Of a DNA stretch of 64,000 nt, positions 17,978-27,426 are shown piece by piece (position 1 is the first letter of the stretch; the number at the start of each line of letters is the position of its first letter). The notes beneath the pieces were generated by a model. The model ran no database searches. It saw nothing but the letters and a program-made list of their open reading frames with translations, and was not told the origin of the DNA. This DNA comes from UTCHB3 sp964531325 (GTDB lineage: Bacteria > Bacteroidota > Ignavibacteria > Ignavibacteriales > Ignavibacteriaceae): contig CAZHCW010000002.1 of the NCBI GenBank assembly GCA_964531325.1, positions 210,012 through 274,011 of the forward strand, given 5' to 3'. Position numbers and translations under genes: made by a program.

Positions 17978-20727
17978 TAAATGTCCTCCGGGAGTGATTG
18001 ATTTTTTTGTTTAACATCTTCGAGAATAGTTGGAAATATATTTAAACACTTGTTAATCGTTTCAATATCAAAACTGTTTGCAGCAAACTTTAGTTCATCT
18101 GAGAAATTCTCCAGAACCCGTGCACCACAAAACTTATAAAGTTCCATGATCTCCTCCGCAAATGAAATTACATCACTTAAGAGCTTTGTTTTTACAGCTT
18201 TTTCGTGAAGGGGATAAACATTCATGGCTATCATGGCATTAAAATCTTCAACAGATACCTTTTGAGTAAATTTTAGTCCGGAGTCGGAATCGGTATCTTC
18301 TGTTGTTTCCAACTGTTCGGATTCAGGCTCGGGACCAATTAATTTATTGGAAAGCCCGATTAAATAGAATATATCAACAGGTTTGATTATGTACCCGGCA
18401 AAATACTGCAAATATTCCGGTTCCAAATCCTCCTTTAGAGCAGATGCCGTAATTGCAACTATCGGGATAGATGCAGTTTCAGGCTCACTTTTGATTATTT
18501 TAGCAGCCTTATTACCGTCAAGTATCGGCATTCTGATATCCATAATTATCAAATCAGGAAAATATTCATTTGCCTTTTCGATGGCTTCAATCCCGTTTGA
18601 AGCGAAAATAATTTCACTGTCCGTGGGCTTATATAGCTCAGCAAGCATCTCACAGTTAGTCGGTACATCGTCAACTACAAGTATCCTCTTGTTTTTGAAT
18701 GTGAAAAACGGTTTATTTACATCCGTTAACTCATCCTGCTTTCGTTTCATCGATGATGCTGAGACATTTTTAATAATTACTGTGAATTTTGAACCTTCAC
18801 CAACTTTGCTTTCAACACTGATATTTCCGTCCATCATTTCAACAAGTTTTTTAGTGATAGCCAAACCCAGGCCTGTGCCACCGTACCTCTTCTGGGTTTG
18901 ATTGTAGTGTTGTTTAAATGAATCAAAAATCACAGTTTGATATTCGGGTGGAATCCCGATACCGGTGTCAGAAACAGAGATAATTAAGTCAATTTTACTT
19001 CTGTCACCGGGCTTAAATAAATTATCAACCTCGAGCGAGATAGCCCCTCTTTCGGTAAACTTGACAGCATTACCAATTAAGTTGAAGAGTATCTGCCTTA
19101 TCCTCACTTCATCCAGGATAAGAGTGGGGGGTACATCATCCGAGATCCTCATTCTGAAATCAATCAATTTTTCTTGAATCTTTGATGTAAAGATATTTTT
19201 AATTTCTTCAATAAATGATCTTAGATCTACAGGTTCAGGGTTTAAATCCAGTCTTCCGGCTTCAATTTTTGAAAGATCGAGAATATCATTGATAAGGGTG
19301 AGCAGGTTTTTACCACCTGCTTTTATTGAGTCAATATACTGATTTAACCGTGGGTCATCTACATTTATAGCAAGTAAACTTGTAAAACCGAGGATTGCAT
19401 TCAACGGTGTTCTTATTTCATGGCTCATATTGGCTACAAATTCTGACTTAAGACGGGATGACTCAAGGGCTTTTTCTTCAGATTCTTTAAGTTTTTCCTC
19501 GGTTTTAATTCTTTCCTGAATCTCACTTTGAAGTTTGGTGATAGCCTCAGACAGTTCAGCTGTTCTTTCAACAATCCTTTGTTCAAGAATGTTATTGATC
19601 TCCTTCAAGCGGAGTTCATATTTTTTTCTCTCTGTAACATTCACAATTACATTAAGCACAGCCAACTCTCGTTGATAAAAAATTTGTGAACCTCTAATCT
19701 CACCGGTGATTTTATTTCCATTCTTTGTAATTAACTCAATTTCATAAGGTTCAACTTCGTGTCCTTCGAGACGCGAGCGGTTTTTGGCTTCCACTATCTG
19801 ATATGATTCAGGTGCGATAAAATCGAAAATATTTTTTCCAAGCACTTCTTCGTTATCGTAACCCATCACTTCTTTGATGGCATCATTAACGAGAAAGATT
19901 TTTTGGTTTCGATGTAGAATCACAAAATCGGGGAGCTTGGCAACAAGTTCTTTGTAAAGTTGTTCTGATTCCCTGATCAAAGTGTTGGAAGTTGCCAGTT
20001 CACTAACAGCAAATTCAAGGGATTCAACCATGGCGTTAAAAGATTCACTCAGCCGCCCGAGTTCATCGGATGACTTAACCTCCGCTCTTTCTTTAAGATC
20101 ACCCTCTGAAACTCTTTCGAACGATTTTACTAATTTGTTGATTGGAATCGCTATTACCCTTCCAATGGCAAGTGAGCCGAGAAATCCCAAGAAAATAAAT
20201 ACAAGTGAAGTGAGCAGTACACCAACTTGAACTTCATCAAGTTGAAGGTTTGTGGAGATTAGAGAATAACCGAGATAAAGTTGCCCAATTTGTTTATTGT
20301 CGAAATTAACCGGCGACTTAATAAAAATTACAGAATCTCCGATAAAAGCTGAGGAATTCGAATTCATTCGATCATATTGTAGCAATTTGGCAGTGTCCAA
20401 ATTATGAGCCGCAATTACTTCACCGGAATTATCTTTTACGACAAGATAAATTACACCTTCGTTCTGAGCCGAGAGTTGAAATACTGAACGAATTTCGTCT
20501 TCAAGCCTAAAATCGAGAGCTGCCCTGATACCAAAAGCAGTCATTCTTGCGAGGTCAACAGCATTATCTTTGGTGGTTTCCAGAGCCTTTTTTTTGGCAT
20601 GGGTAAACATGATGTTAAACATTACAGTGGTGATCAGAAAAAAGAGAATCGTGATCATTACCGTCAATTTCGCTTTTATAGAAATGTTCACATGTAAAAA
20701 CTTTTCAGCGATTCGATTCAATTTCAT
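17977..20727 (-). CDS. Hybrid sensor histidine kinase (periplasmic sensor, HAMP, PAS, HisKA, HATPase, receiver)
   Basis: The 916-aa inner-membrane kinase has a first helix near residues 19-41, a periplasmic sensor of about 130 residues, a second helix near 172-197 and a HAMP domain. A PAS domain (about 265-370), a coiled coil, and the phosphorylated-His box SHEIRTPLNAILGF follow. The ATPase motifs are present (NLIGNAVKFTERG, DTGIGIP, GGTGLGLAI). A receiver domain begins near KRILVVDDVPTN and has its phospho-acceptor Asp in IMDIRMPILDG. About 100 C-terminal residues after it are helical and could be a degenerate HPt. The gene abuts the YfiR-like gene (stop at 20728), which suggests that the periplasmic YfiR-like protein is its input partner. 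Confidence 0.92.
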   Translation of the reverse strand: MKLNRIAEKFLHVNISIKAKLTVMITILFFLITTVMFNIMFTHAKKKALETTKDNAVDLARMTAFGIRAALDFRLEDEIRSVFQLSAQNEGVIYLVVKDNSGEVIAAHNLDTAKLLQYDRMNSNSSAFIGDSVIFIKSPVNFDNKQIGQLYLGYSLISTNLQLDEVQVGVLLTSLVFIFLGFLGSLAIGRVIAIPINKLVKSFERVSEGDLKERAEVKSSDELGRLSESFNAMVESLEFAVSELATSNTLIRESEQLYKELVAKLPDFVILHRNQKIFLVNDAIKEVMGYDNEEVLGKNIFDFIAPESYQIVEAKNRSRLEGHEVEPYEIELITKNGNKITGEIRGSQIFYQRELAVLNVIVNVTERKKYELRLKEINNILEQRIVERTAELSEAITKLQSEIQERIKTEEKLKESEEKALESSRLKSEFVANMSHEIRTPLNAILGFTSLLAINVDDPRLNQYIDSIKAGGKNLLTLINDILDLSKIEAGRLDLNPEPVDLRSFIEEIKNIFTSKIQEKLIDFRMRISDDVPPTLILDEVRIRQILFNLIGNAVKFTERGAISLEVDNLFKPGDRSKIDLIISVSDTGIGIPPEYQTVIFDSFKQHYNQTQKRYGGTGLGLAITKKLVEMMDGNISVESKVGEGSKFTVIIKNVSASSMKRKQDELTDVNKPFFTFKNKRILVVDDVPTNCEMLAELYKPTDSEIIFASNGIEAIEKANEYFPDLIIMDIRMPILDGNKAAKIIKSEPETASIPIVAITASALKEDLEPEYLQYFAGYIIKPVDIFYLIGLSNKLIGPEPESEQLETTEDTDSDSGLKFTQKVSVEDFNAMIAMNVYPLHEKAVKTKLLSDVISFAEEIMELYKFCGARVLENFSDELKFAANSFDIETINKCLNIFPTILEDVKQKNQSLPEDI

Positions 20728-21246
20728 CTATTTATACACCTTCGATAAATTAATCAATTCAAAGGAGACATCATGGCCTGTGGCGGCGAGAGCTTTAAGA
20801 TTTAAGTATATGACAGGTTTTTTATTTTCTGAGGCAACAGCAATACCTGCCGTGCCCGAGGAGACCAGACCCGGATCACCAGAGATTACCAGTACTTTAT
20901 TTTTCTTAAACAACTCAAGTTCATCAGAAAAATTAACACCCGGCACGAGATAAACAACATTAAAATTGGAGATAACACTCTTGAGTTCACTTTTATCTGT
21001 AGTGGTAGTCTGGAATTTTTCCTTTTTAAAAGCAGCTATTATTTTATTGGGTTTCTCACCAAGTTTATCATATACAACAAGGATGTTCACATTAGATGGT
21101 TTGATGGTCTTAACATATTTAAATACTTTTCCAAACATAATGGCTTCAACTTTTGCGTCGAGCCGGGTAATTTGCGAATAACCGTCTGAGAAAAATCCGA
21201 TTGAAAATAAAAGACTTCCGATGAGAAAAGTATTCAGGTTTATCAA
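20728..21246 (-). CDS. YfiR-like periplasmic protein (DUF4154)
   Basis: The 172-aa protein has an N-terminal signal (MINLNTFLIGSLLFSIGFFS). The mature part fits the DUF4154/YfiR pattern: a helical start with EAIMFGKVFKYV, then NVNILVVYD, and ISGDPGLVSSGTAGIAV near residue 120, and a final LNLKALAATGHDVSFELI segment. In Pseudomonas, YfiR is a periplasmic repressor of a membrane signalling enzyme. Here the gene lies between a TonB-dependent receptor (9 bases upstream) and a hybrid histidine kinase (no gap downstream). It is therefore well placed to pass a periplasmic or outer-membrane signal to the kinase. Family assignment is fairly firm; the partner is inferred. Confidence 0.8.
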   Translation of the reverse strand: MINLNTFLIGSLLFSIGFFSDGYSQITRLDAKVEAIMFGKVFKYVKTIKPSNVNILVVYDKLGEKPNKIIAAFKKEKFQTTTTDKSELKSVISNFNVVYLVPGVNFSDELELFKKNKVLVISGDPGLVSSGTAGIAVASENKKPVIYLNLKALAATGHDVSFELINLSKVYK

Positions 21247-21255
21247 CTCAATTCC

Positions 21256-23286
21256 TTAAAATTCAAAGTTGAACCTCGTCCAAAAAGTAAGCGAATTTCC
21301 CGGAAGGGGAGAATTATAACCCAGGAAGGGTTGAATATAGTCGTATTTTTGATTGAAAAAATTATAAATGGCAATGTTCATTTTTAATCCATCTACAAAA
21401 ACATCATAGACGGTTGTGCTCAAATTAAAAATAGCCACGGGGGAGAAATTTTCGAGATAATTCTCCACAAGAAGACCGTTCGCTGTTTGAGAAATTGTCC
21501 CTCCTGTAAATCCAATTCTTGAACTGTAGAGTGAGAGTGAAGGTGAAATTGTTATCCAATCTGAAAAGTTAAATGTGCAAAAGAAATTAAGCCTGAAGGG
21601 TGATGCACCTATCGTAACATTTTCTCTAAGCGGAACAATATAACTTTTCACATTATTGTCATACAATAAATAATAAGCTGCATTTATTCCGAGTTGGATC
21701 TCCTCATCACTGTATTTGTACTCAAAATCGATTCCTCTGGTTCCTATTGCAGAAGAATTGGAGTAGGAGGTAGCCGTGAACAACGAATCGCGTTTTACTG
21801 TGATCAAATCAGTGAAATGATAATCATACAAGTTGATCACAAAGTTATGTTTGTAACCAATCCGGTAGCCAAACTCAATCTCAAAATGTCTTCCCTTTTC
21901 AGGTTCCAGGTCGGGCGAATAATATCTCCCTGCTGGTGTACGATAAGACTGACTGTACATCAGCTTAAAATGGAAGTCATTCATTATTTTGGTGAATGCC
22001 AATCGAGGTACAAAAGCACCACCAAAAACATCGGTATATTCATACCTTCCGCCGATTGTAACATTACCGGGTTCGAATTGAAAAAGTAATTGTGAATAAG
22101 CACTGATACCTGAAATTTGATCAATTTCTGTAAAGAGCATTGGCAGTTCAAGATAACCGGGGATTGGGTTTGAAACCACTTTGATCGTTCTATATTCAAA
22201 ACCGGACAATTGATTAATATTCTTCGATATTTGCCAGTTAAATTGAATGGAAGGTGCTACTTTAAGAAAGGATTTTGTGTTTGCATAATTAGTGTCAATT
22301 AAACCGCTTGGGAGGAGAACAGGTGAAGTGGATTTAAGATCCCACGGAGATTGGTGTGTTAACATTAATTTGGCTTTTACCCCAAAATCATGAAGTATCT
22401 GATTCTCGTAAGTGGTTGTGAGATTATATGTTGTGAAATTTACCGGAATTCCCGAATTAAGTTGATATCTGTCAAATGAAAAATTTACACCAAAATTTTT
22501 AAGGGAAGCGGTCAGGTTGAAAAAAGTGTTTAGCATATCAAGAGAAACATCCATCTTTTGGCCCGGTGAAGAGTGGAAATATGCCTTTATCAAACCATCC
22601 GACAATGTTCCATTTGTGTGATAGCCTGAGAGATTAATCTTTAAGTCTGAGAATGTTTTACCCCAGCCGAAAGCAGTTGAAATCCGTTCCTGCTTTTCGA
22701 ACATCTTTCCATAACCAATCGAAATAAAATTGGTCTCTTCTTCTGCATAATCGCGTGTGATAATGTTTATTACACCCATGGAAGCATAGCCACCATAGAT
22801 TACGGAGCCGGGTCCTCTTATTATTTCAATCCTCTGAATAATATCGGTCAGGTAATGATGGCCAAAAAGGATTGAAGTATAAGCCTCCTCGTTCATTTCA
22901 ACACCATCGATTAGAAGTTGCACCTTTCCCTCGAATGTCCAGATGCCCCTCAGTGTTAGTCCTATTGGTCCAAATTCTGATTGTCCAAAACTAAAACCGG
23001 GAACATGAAGACTTAAAATTTCCATCAGGTCTCTTGCGCCGGAATTCTCAATCTCTTTTCTGGTAATCAAAGATATCATTCCCGGAGCCTCTCTGATAGA
23101 TAGAGGAGTTTGTGAAGCAACTGAAACCGATGTATTCAATATTTCTTCAAGATTCATCGATCTTAGTATTCTGGTCTCCTCATCTTCCTCTTCATTTTGA
23201 CCAAAAACCTGTATGCTCAATATGAATTGAAGGACGAAAAAACAAAGTAAAATAAATTTGGACGATATTAATTTCATAAAAATCAT
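21256..23286 (-). CDS. TonB-dependent outer-membrane receptor
   Basis: I chose the ATG at 23286 because it overlaps the upstream cyclase stop as ATGA, a coupling pattern; an ATG at 23277 is also possible. The protein is about 676 aa with a signal peptide ending near FGQ. The plug domain includes SLITRKEIENSGARDLMEIL, LRGIWTFEGKVQLLIDGVEMNE and IEIIRGPGSVIYGGYASMGVINI. A 22-strand-type barrel follows and ends in an aromatic residue (FNFEF). No carboxypeptidase-like N-terminal extension is seen. It could import a metal chelate or vitamin, or mainly sense a ligand for the neighbouring YfiR-kinase pair. Substrate is not evident. Confidence 0.88.
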   Translation of the reverse strand: MIFMKLISSKFILLCFFVLQFILSIQVFGQNEEEDEETRILRSMNLEEILNTSVSVASQTPLSIREAPGMISLITRKEIENSGARDLMEILSLHVPGFSFGQSEFGPIGLTLRGIWTFEGKVQLLIDGVEMNEEAYTSILFGHHYLTDIIQRIEIIRGPGSVIYGGYASMGVINIITRDYAEEETNFISIGYGKMFEKQERISTAFGWGKTFSDLKINLSGYHTNGTLSDGLIKAYFHSSPGQKMDVSLDMLNTFFNLTASLKNFGVNFSFDRYQLNSGIPVNFTTYNLTTTYENQILHDFGVKAKLMLTHQSPWDLKSTSPVLLPSGLIDTNYANTKSFLKVAPSIQFNWQISKNINQLSGFEYRTIKVVSNPIPGYLELPMLFTEIDQISGISAYSQLLFQFEPGNVTIGGRYEYTDVFGGAFVPRLAFTKIMNDFHFKLMYSQSYRTPAGRYYSPDLEPEKGRHFEIEFGYRIGYKHNFVINLYDYHFTDLITVKRDSLFTATSYSNSSAIGTRGIDFEYKYSDEEIQLGINAAYYLLYDNNVKSYIVPLRENVTIGASPFRLNFFCTFNFSDWITISPSLSLYSSRIGFTGGTISQTANGLLVENYLENFSPVAIFNLSTTVYDVFVDGLKMNIAIYNFFNQKYDYIQPFLGYNSPLPGNSLTFWTRFNFEF

Positions 23287-24716
23287 TTTGAACAAGCGTC
23301 GATGAATTTGTTTAACATCGAAAAATGTGAAGTAAAAACTATTATATAACCGTTGGATATTTTGTTAATAACCTTTGCATGTACAGTTTCAACAAAATGA
23401 GTTCCACAATTCGAAGTCATTTTTATTTTAAGATTACTGTAAACACGGATTTGTTCGGTTGTTACGAGTTCTGCCTCATAAATTGATATGTTGGTAATTT
23501 CTCCATATTTTTCTTTTTTTATCGTTTCAGAATCATCCAATACTTCAAAGATTATTTTTATTGGATTATTCAATTTTATAAGTGAATGGTCGGGCAAATG
23601 TAAATCAACATCAAATTTTCCATTAATTCCTGTTACATCAAAAAGATGAACAGGCTGTTTTACCCCCTTTGGATTCACTTTGATTACTTTTTCAACTTTT
23701 AACTCGCTCGATACATTGTGGAATGTCTGTTCAGAAATAAGGATTTGATAACCAACAGTGTAACTCTCTATCCGGGCAGTCAGATTCACATTCCTTCCAA
23801 CCACGCCATATTTTAGTCGTTTCCTTGAGCCAATATTTCCAACTATTACTTCGCCTGAGTTGATGCCGATTCCCATTCTGACAGGCGGCAATTGCATAAC
23901 TTTCAGGAGTTCGTTGAGGGGGTCAATCTGATTCTGCATTTCAATTGCGCAGGCTATCGCTCTGTCTGCATGATCATCTTTGTAAAACGGTGCACCAAAC
24001 AAAACGAGAAGGGCATCTCCCAGAACTTCATTGATTGTACCCTCATACTTCTGAATCACATCGGTCATCTTTTCGATAAAGAGATTCAGCAGTTGAAGAG
24101 TCAATTCAGGATTTAATATTTCTGCTGTTGAGGAAAATCCCCTTAAATCAGCCATCAGAATTGAGATTTCTCTTAACTCACCGCCAGGTTTAATGTTTTC
24201 AGGGTTGTCGAGTAAATTTTCTACAACTTCATCGGAAAGGTATGTTCCAAATACATCAGTTATGAAGTGGTTCCGCTTTTCAAGTTCGGAAACTTTTAGT
24301 TGCAATTCAGCCTGTAGTCTACCGATTTTTAGCTGACTCTTAACTCTCGCGAGAACTTCCTGACTCTCAAATGGTTTTGTAATAAAATCAACTCCGCCTG
24401 ACTGAAAACCTTTTACTTTATCCTCAAGGTCGTTTAAGGCGGTCATAAAAATTACAGGTATGCCGGAAGTCTTTGGATTTTTACCAAGTTGTACACAAGT
24501 TTCAAATCCATTCATTCCGGGCATCATCACATCAAGGAGGATAAGATCGATATGATTTTGTTCAGCAAGTGAAATTGCATCAAATCCGTTTGAGGCAAAA
24601 GAGACATCATAATTTTCGTGGAACAGAAGACTTCCAAGAACCTGTATATTCTTTGGAACATCATCAACGATCAGGATCTTATATCTAAATTGTTCATCCA
24701 CGGGTAGATTGGACAT
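23283..24716 (-). CDS. Response regulator with class III nucleotide cyclase domain
   Basis: The 477-aa cytoplasmic protein starts with a receiver domain (residues about 12-130; phospho-Asp in LILLDVMMPGMNG, Lys in FITKPFE). A short coiled coil leads to a class III adenylate/guanylate cyclase domain (about 185-350). Both metal-binding Asp positions are visible, in ILMADLRGFSS and EVLGDALLVLFG, and the catalytic Asn and Arg in VNLTARIES. The base-specifying position reads RLKYGVVGR, so cAMP versus cGMP cannot be called. The last 110 residues are beta-rich and might be PilZ-like, without a clear RxxxR. It is the first gene of the operon and the likely output of the hybrid kinase. Confidence 0.87.
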   Translation of the reverse strand: MSNLPVDEQFRYKILIVDDVPKNIQVLGSLLFHENYDVSFASNGFDAISLAEQNHIDLILLDVMMPGMNGFETCVQLGKNPKTSGIPVIFMTALNDLEDKVKGFQSGGVDFITKPFESQEVLARVKSQLKIGRLQAELQLKVSELEKRNHFITDVFGTYLSDEVVENLLDNPENIKPGGELREISILMADLRGFSSTAEILNPELTLQLLNLFIEKMTDVIQKYEGTINEVLGDALLVLFGAPFYKDDHADRAIACAIEMQNQIDPLNELLKVMQLPPVRMGIGINSGEVIVGNIGSRKRLKYGVVGRNVNLTARIESYTVGYQILISEQTFHNVSSELKVEKVIKVNPKGVKQPVHLFDVTGINGKFDVDLHLPDHSLIKLNNPIKIIFEVLDDSETIKKEKYGEITNISIYEAELVTTEQIRVYSNLKIKMTSNCGTHFVETVHAKVINKISNGYIIVFTSHFSMLNKFIDACSK

Positions 24717-24794
24717 GAAGTTTGCTTTGGTTAGATTTGAAATTTGAAACCTGAAAATTACGCATTTATGAAGAATAAAAAAACAGAGAGAAAG

Positions 24795-25484
24795 ATGGCA
24801 AAAAAGGCGATAGTACTTACAAGCGGGGGATTGGATTCAACTACAGTGGCAGCAGTGGCAAAAGACCGGGGATTTGACCTCTATTGTCTCAGCTTTTTTT
24901 ATGGACAGCGACACAAAATGGAACTGGACTCAGCAAAAAAGGTTGCTGCGTTTTTTGGTGCCAAGGAACACCTGATTATTGATATTGATATGAAAATAAT
25001 CGGCGGTTCAGCCCTTACTTCAAGCATTGAGGTGCCAAAACACCGAAATGAAAAGGAAATGGGAGGCGATATACCTGTTACTTATGTTCCGGCAAGAAAC
25101 ACAATCTTTTTGTCTTACGCACTCGCTTATGCAGAGGTTCAAAAAGCGGATGATCTTTTCATCGGTGTAAATGCCATTGATTATAGCGGTTACCCTGATT
25201 GCAGACCTGAATACATTTCTGCATTCGAAAAAATGGCGAACCTCGCTACAAAGGTGGGAGTAGAAGGAACAACACACCTTAAAATTCATGCCCCGCTTCA
25301 AGACCTGTCAAAAGAGGGGATTATAAGACTCGGTTTAAGTCTTGGCGTGGATTATTCCATTACCCACTCATGTTACGACCCCATGCCGGATGGCAGTTCC
25401 TGTGGGGAATGTGACAGTTGCCTCTTAAGAAAACATGGATTTGAGTTGGCGGGTGTGAAAGATCCTGTTAGATATACCACATAA
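24795..25484 (+). CDS. queC: 7-cyano-7-deazaguanine synthase
   Basis: QueC converts 7-carboxy-7-deazaguanine to preQ0 using ATP and ammonia in queuosine biosynthesis. The ATP-pyrophosphatase loop SGGLDSTT lies near the N-terminus. ITHSCYDP and CGECDSCLLRK supply the zinc-binding Cys cluster at the C-terminus. I chose the ATG at 24795, preceded by AGAGAGAAAG, giving 229 aa, close to the usual length. In-frame starts at 24744 (TTG) and 24768 would add 17 or 9 unconserved residues. No other queuosine gene lies in the window. The gene stands alone, divergent from the signalling operon. Confidence 0.95.
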   Translation: MAKKAIVLTSGGLDSTTVAAVAKDRGFDLYCLSFFYGQRHKMELDSAKKVAAFFGAKEHLIIDIDMKIIGGSALTSSIEVPKHRNEKEMGGDIPVTYVPARNTIFLSYALAYAEVQKADDLFIGVNAIDYSGYPDCRPEYISAFEKMANLATKVGVEGTTHLKIHAPLQDLSKEGIIRLGLSLGVDYSITHSCYDPMPDGSSCGECDSCLLRKHGFELAGVKDPVRYTT

Positions 25485-25511
25485 AAAAAGGCTGACTTTT
25501 TCAAGTCAGCC
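25483..25511 (-). terminator. Terminator of the Ycf48-repeat protein gene, shared with queC
   Basis: GGCTGACTT (25490-25498) pairs perfectly with AAGTCAGCC (25503-25511) around a TTTC loop. On the minus strand the stem is followed by seven T, a strong terminator. On the plus strand it follows queC closely but has only a weak T tract. The core GCTGACTT/AAGTCAGC recurs in the terminator at 27371-27401. Confidence 0.88.
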
Positions 25512-25536
25512 TAAAATTCCAATAAAGAAAATGATT

Positions 25537-27234
25537 TTACTTGAGTAAAGTCATTTTAATGTTTTTGGTGAAGTTTCCAGCCTGAATACGAGCAAAATAG
25601 ATACCTGAAGCATTATTGGAAGCATTCCAAATTACTTCGTGATATCCTGCAGCTCTTGCTTCAGAAACCAAAGTTTCAACCAATTTACCTGATGCATCAT
25701 AGATGCTTAACTGCACATCAGTTGCCTGTGGCAATGAGAAGCTCAGTCTGGTTGACGGGTTGAATGGATTTGGGAAATTCTGGTTTAATGAGAAAGTTTC
25801 AGGTAGTGTGTTTTCAACTGTAACAACATCTGAATAATCAAATCTACCATCAAAATCCACTTGACGAAGTCTATAATAAGCCTTTGAGGTAAGTGAAGTT
25901 TGATCTGTAAATGAATATGATTGTCTTTCGGTAGTGGTTCCTTTACCATCAATAAATCCAAGAGTTGAGAATGTAACATTGTCGAAACTTCTTTCAACTT
26001 CAAACCCAAAGTTGTTTACTTCGGAAGCAGTTTCCCAATTGAGAACTACAGCATTCTGAGCAGCATTTGCAGTAAAAGAGGTAAGTTCAACTGGAATTGG
26101 AGCTACTGTTCCACTGAATTTATAGATACCGCCAACAGTTGCACTTGTATTAAATGCTCCTGCCCAGCCTGTGGTGTTATCGAAGAAAGCAACAGCGAGG
26201 TGCTGGATTCCCATTGTTCCGTTAAAATCGGTCCATGAATTTCCATTGTCAATTGAGTATGAAACACCGGAGAAACCTGTAGCAGCACTTGTGCTTACAT
26301 AAGCATCAATAGTACCTGGAACATAGCAGTAGTCGCCATCATAAAAATTACCGCTTGGAAGTAGTGGTGCCCAAGTAGCTCCACCATCCGAGGTTTTATA
26401 ATAGAGAGGGGAGGTAGCAACCACATCAAGGATAATTCCGTTCATGGCATCTTTCATTTCGATTTTAAACTGATTTCCAACAGCTACAGGTGTAGTTGAT
26501 ACAGTCCAGTTCAATCCTTTATCGGTAGTTTTAAAAATTCTACCTTTATTGGTAGTAAACCACAATGTGTTACCAACAGCACTGTAATAACCAACAACAC
26601 CATACTCATCGGCAGCAGCAGGAGCAGGAATGTTTGCCTGTGGTACACGAACCCAGTTGGTTCCACCGTTTGTAGTGGTATACAATTCAAAATAACCGCC
26701 ATTAGGGTCTCCCATAGAGAAACCATCATTTTCATTGAAGAAATGAAGAACATTTGGGAAACCGGCAGGAGCTGCGAAGGTTGCGGTGGTCTGATGTGTC
26801 CAGGTTGCACCACCATCTGTGGTTTTTAAAATTCTTCCTCCACCGGATGAAGCATTAAAAACAGGCATGTAAGCAGTAGTCGGGCTTGTTCCAAAGATCA
26901 TTGAACTTCCCCAACCACTTGTGTATCCGGTTGGTACGCCTGGTGTCCAGGTTGTTCCACCATTGGTTGTTCTGGTGAACTCTGTGATATAAGATGTTGT
27001 TGAAGTTCCGTTGTAAGCCGCAGCCCAAACTGTCTGATCGTTAACAATGGAAATATAGTTGATACCTCTTGAAGCAACAGAGAATCCGGTATTCTGCAGT
27101 GTCCAAGTGCCTTCTTCGGCATGTCCTCTGCCTCTACCCTCATCTTTTGCCAGTTTTTTGATATTTGTGGCTTCAAGATTGACAACAGCAATTATTAAAA
27201 AAATGGATAGGAAAAGAGCTGTAACTTTTTTCAT
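25537..27234 (-). CDS. Secreted Ycf48/BNR-repeat beta-propeller protein with T9SS sorting domain
   Basis: The 565-aa protein has a signal peptide (MKKVTALFLSIFLIIAVVNL). Residues about 45-375 hold repeated Asp-box-like units (TTNGGTTWTPG, KTTDGGATWTHQ, TTNGGTNWVR, KTTDKGLNWTV, KTSDGGATWAPL), typical of Ycf48/sialidase-like propellers. A fibronectin-like stretch follows (PVELTSFTA, then NNFGFEVERS). The C-terminal 80 residues are a type A sorting domain (NQNFPNPFNPSTRLSF, with final KMTLLK). It is probably displayed on or released from the cell surface by T9SS. The role is unknown. The start follows a clear GAGGAG ribosome site. A small inverted repeat (27267-27272 with 27283-27288) lies in the leader. 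Confidence 0.85.
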   Translation of the reverse strand: MKKVTALFLSIFLIIAVVNLEATNIKKLAKDEGRGRGHAEEGTWTLQNTGFSVASRGINYISIVNDQTVWAAAYNGTSTTSYITEFTRTTNGGTTWTPGVPTGYTSGWGSSMIFGTSPTTAYMPVFNASSGGGRILKTTDGGATWTHQTTATFAAPAGFPNVLHFFNENDGFSMGDPNGGYFELYTTTNGGTNWVRVPQANIPAPAAADEYGVVGYYSAVGNTLWFTTNKGRIFKTTDKGLNWTVSTTPVAVGNQFKIEMKDAMNGIILDVVATSPLYYKTSDGGATWAPLLPSGNFYDGDYCYVPGTIDAYVSTSAATGFSGVSYSIDNGNSWTDFNGTMGIQHLAVAFFDNTTGWAGAFNTSATVGGIYKFSGTVAPIPVELTSFTANAAQNAVVLNWETASEVNNFGFEVERSFDNVTFSTLGFIDGKGTTTERQSYSFTDQTSLTSKAYYRLRQVDFDGRFDYSDVVTVENTLPETFSLNQNFPNPFNPSTRLSFSLPQATDVQLSIYDASGKLVETLVSEARAAGYHEVIWNASNNASGIYFARIQAGNFTKNIKMTLLK

Positions 27235-27370
27235 GGGTCACTCCTCATAAGTGTGATAATGATGATTCTCCACTCCTGGGATTGGAGAGTAATTTTAGTT
27301 AACACACTCAATTTACGACTTTTTCTCAAATTATTTATGTAATTTTAGAAAAAAAAACGATTTCCGGGAT

Positions 27371-27401
27371 AAAAAAAAGCTGACTTGTAAAAAGTCAGCT
27401 T
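27371..27401 (-). terminator. Terminator of the small membrane protein gene
   Basis: AAGCTGACTT (27377-27386) and AAGTCAGCTT (27392-27401) form a perfect 10-bp stem with a 5-base loop, followed on the minus strand by a run of T. It lies 25 bases after the stop of the 130-aa gene. Confidence 0.9.
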
Positions 27402-27426
27402 CAAAACTGTGTGGTGATTTTGATTT

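Noticed and set aside
18383..18901. 172-aa open frame on the plus strand
   Set aside because: It lies fully antisense to the receiver and ATPase part of the hybrid histidine kinase, has no ribosome site and no domain; it is a shadow of the coding frame.
24744..24794. Longer N-terminus for QueC
   Set aside because: The extra residues do not belong to the family, and the ATG at 24795 has the better ribosome site and gives the normal length.
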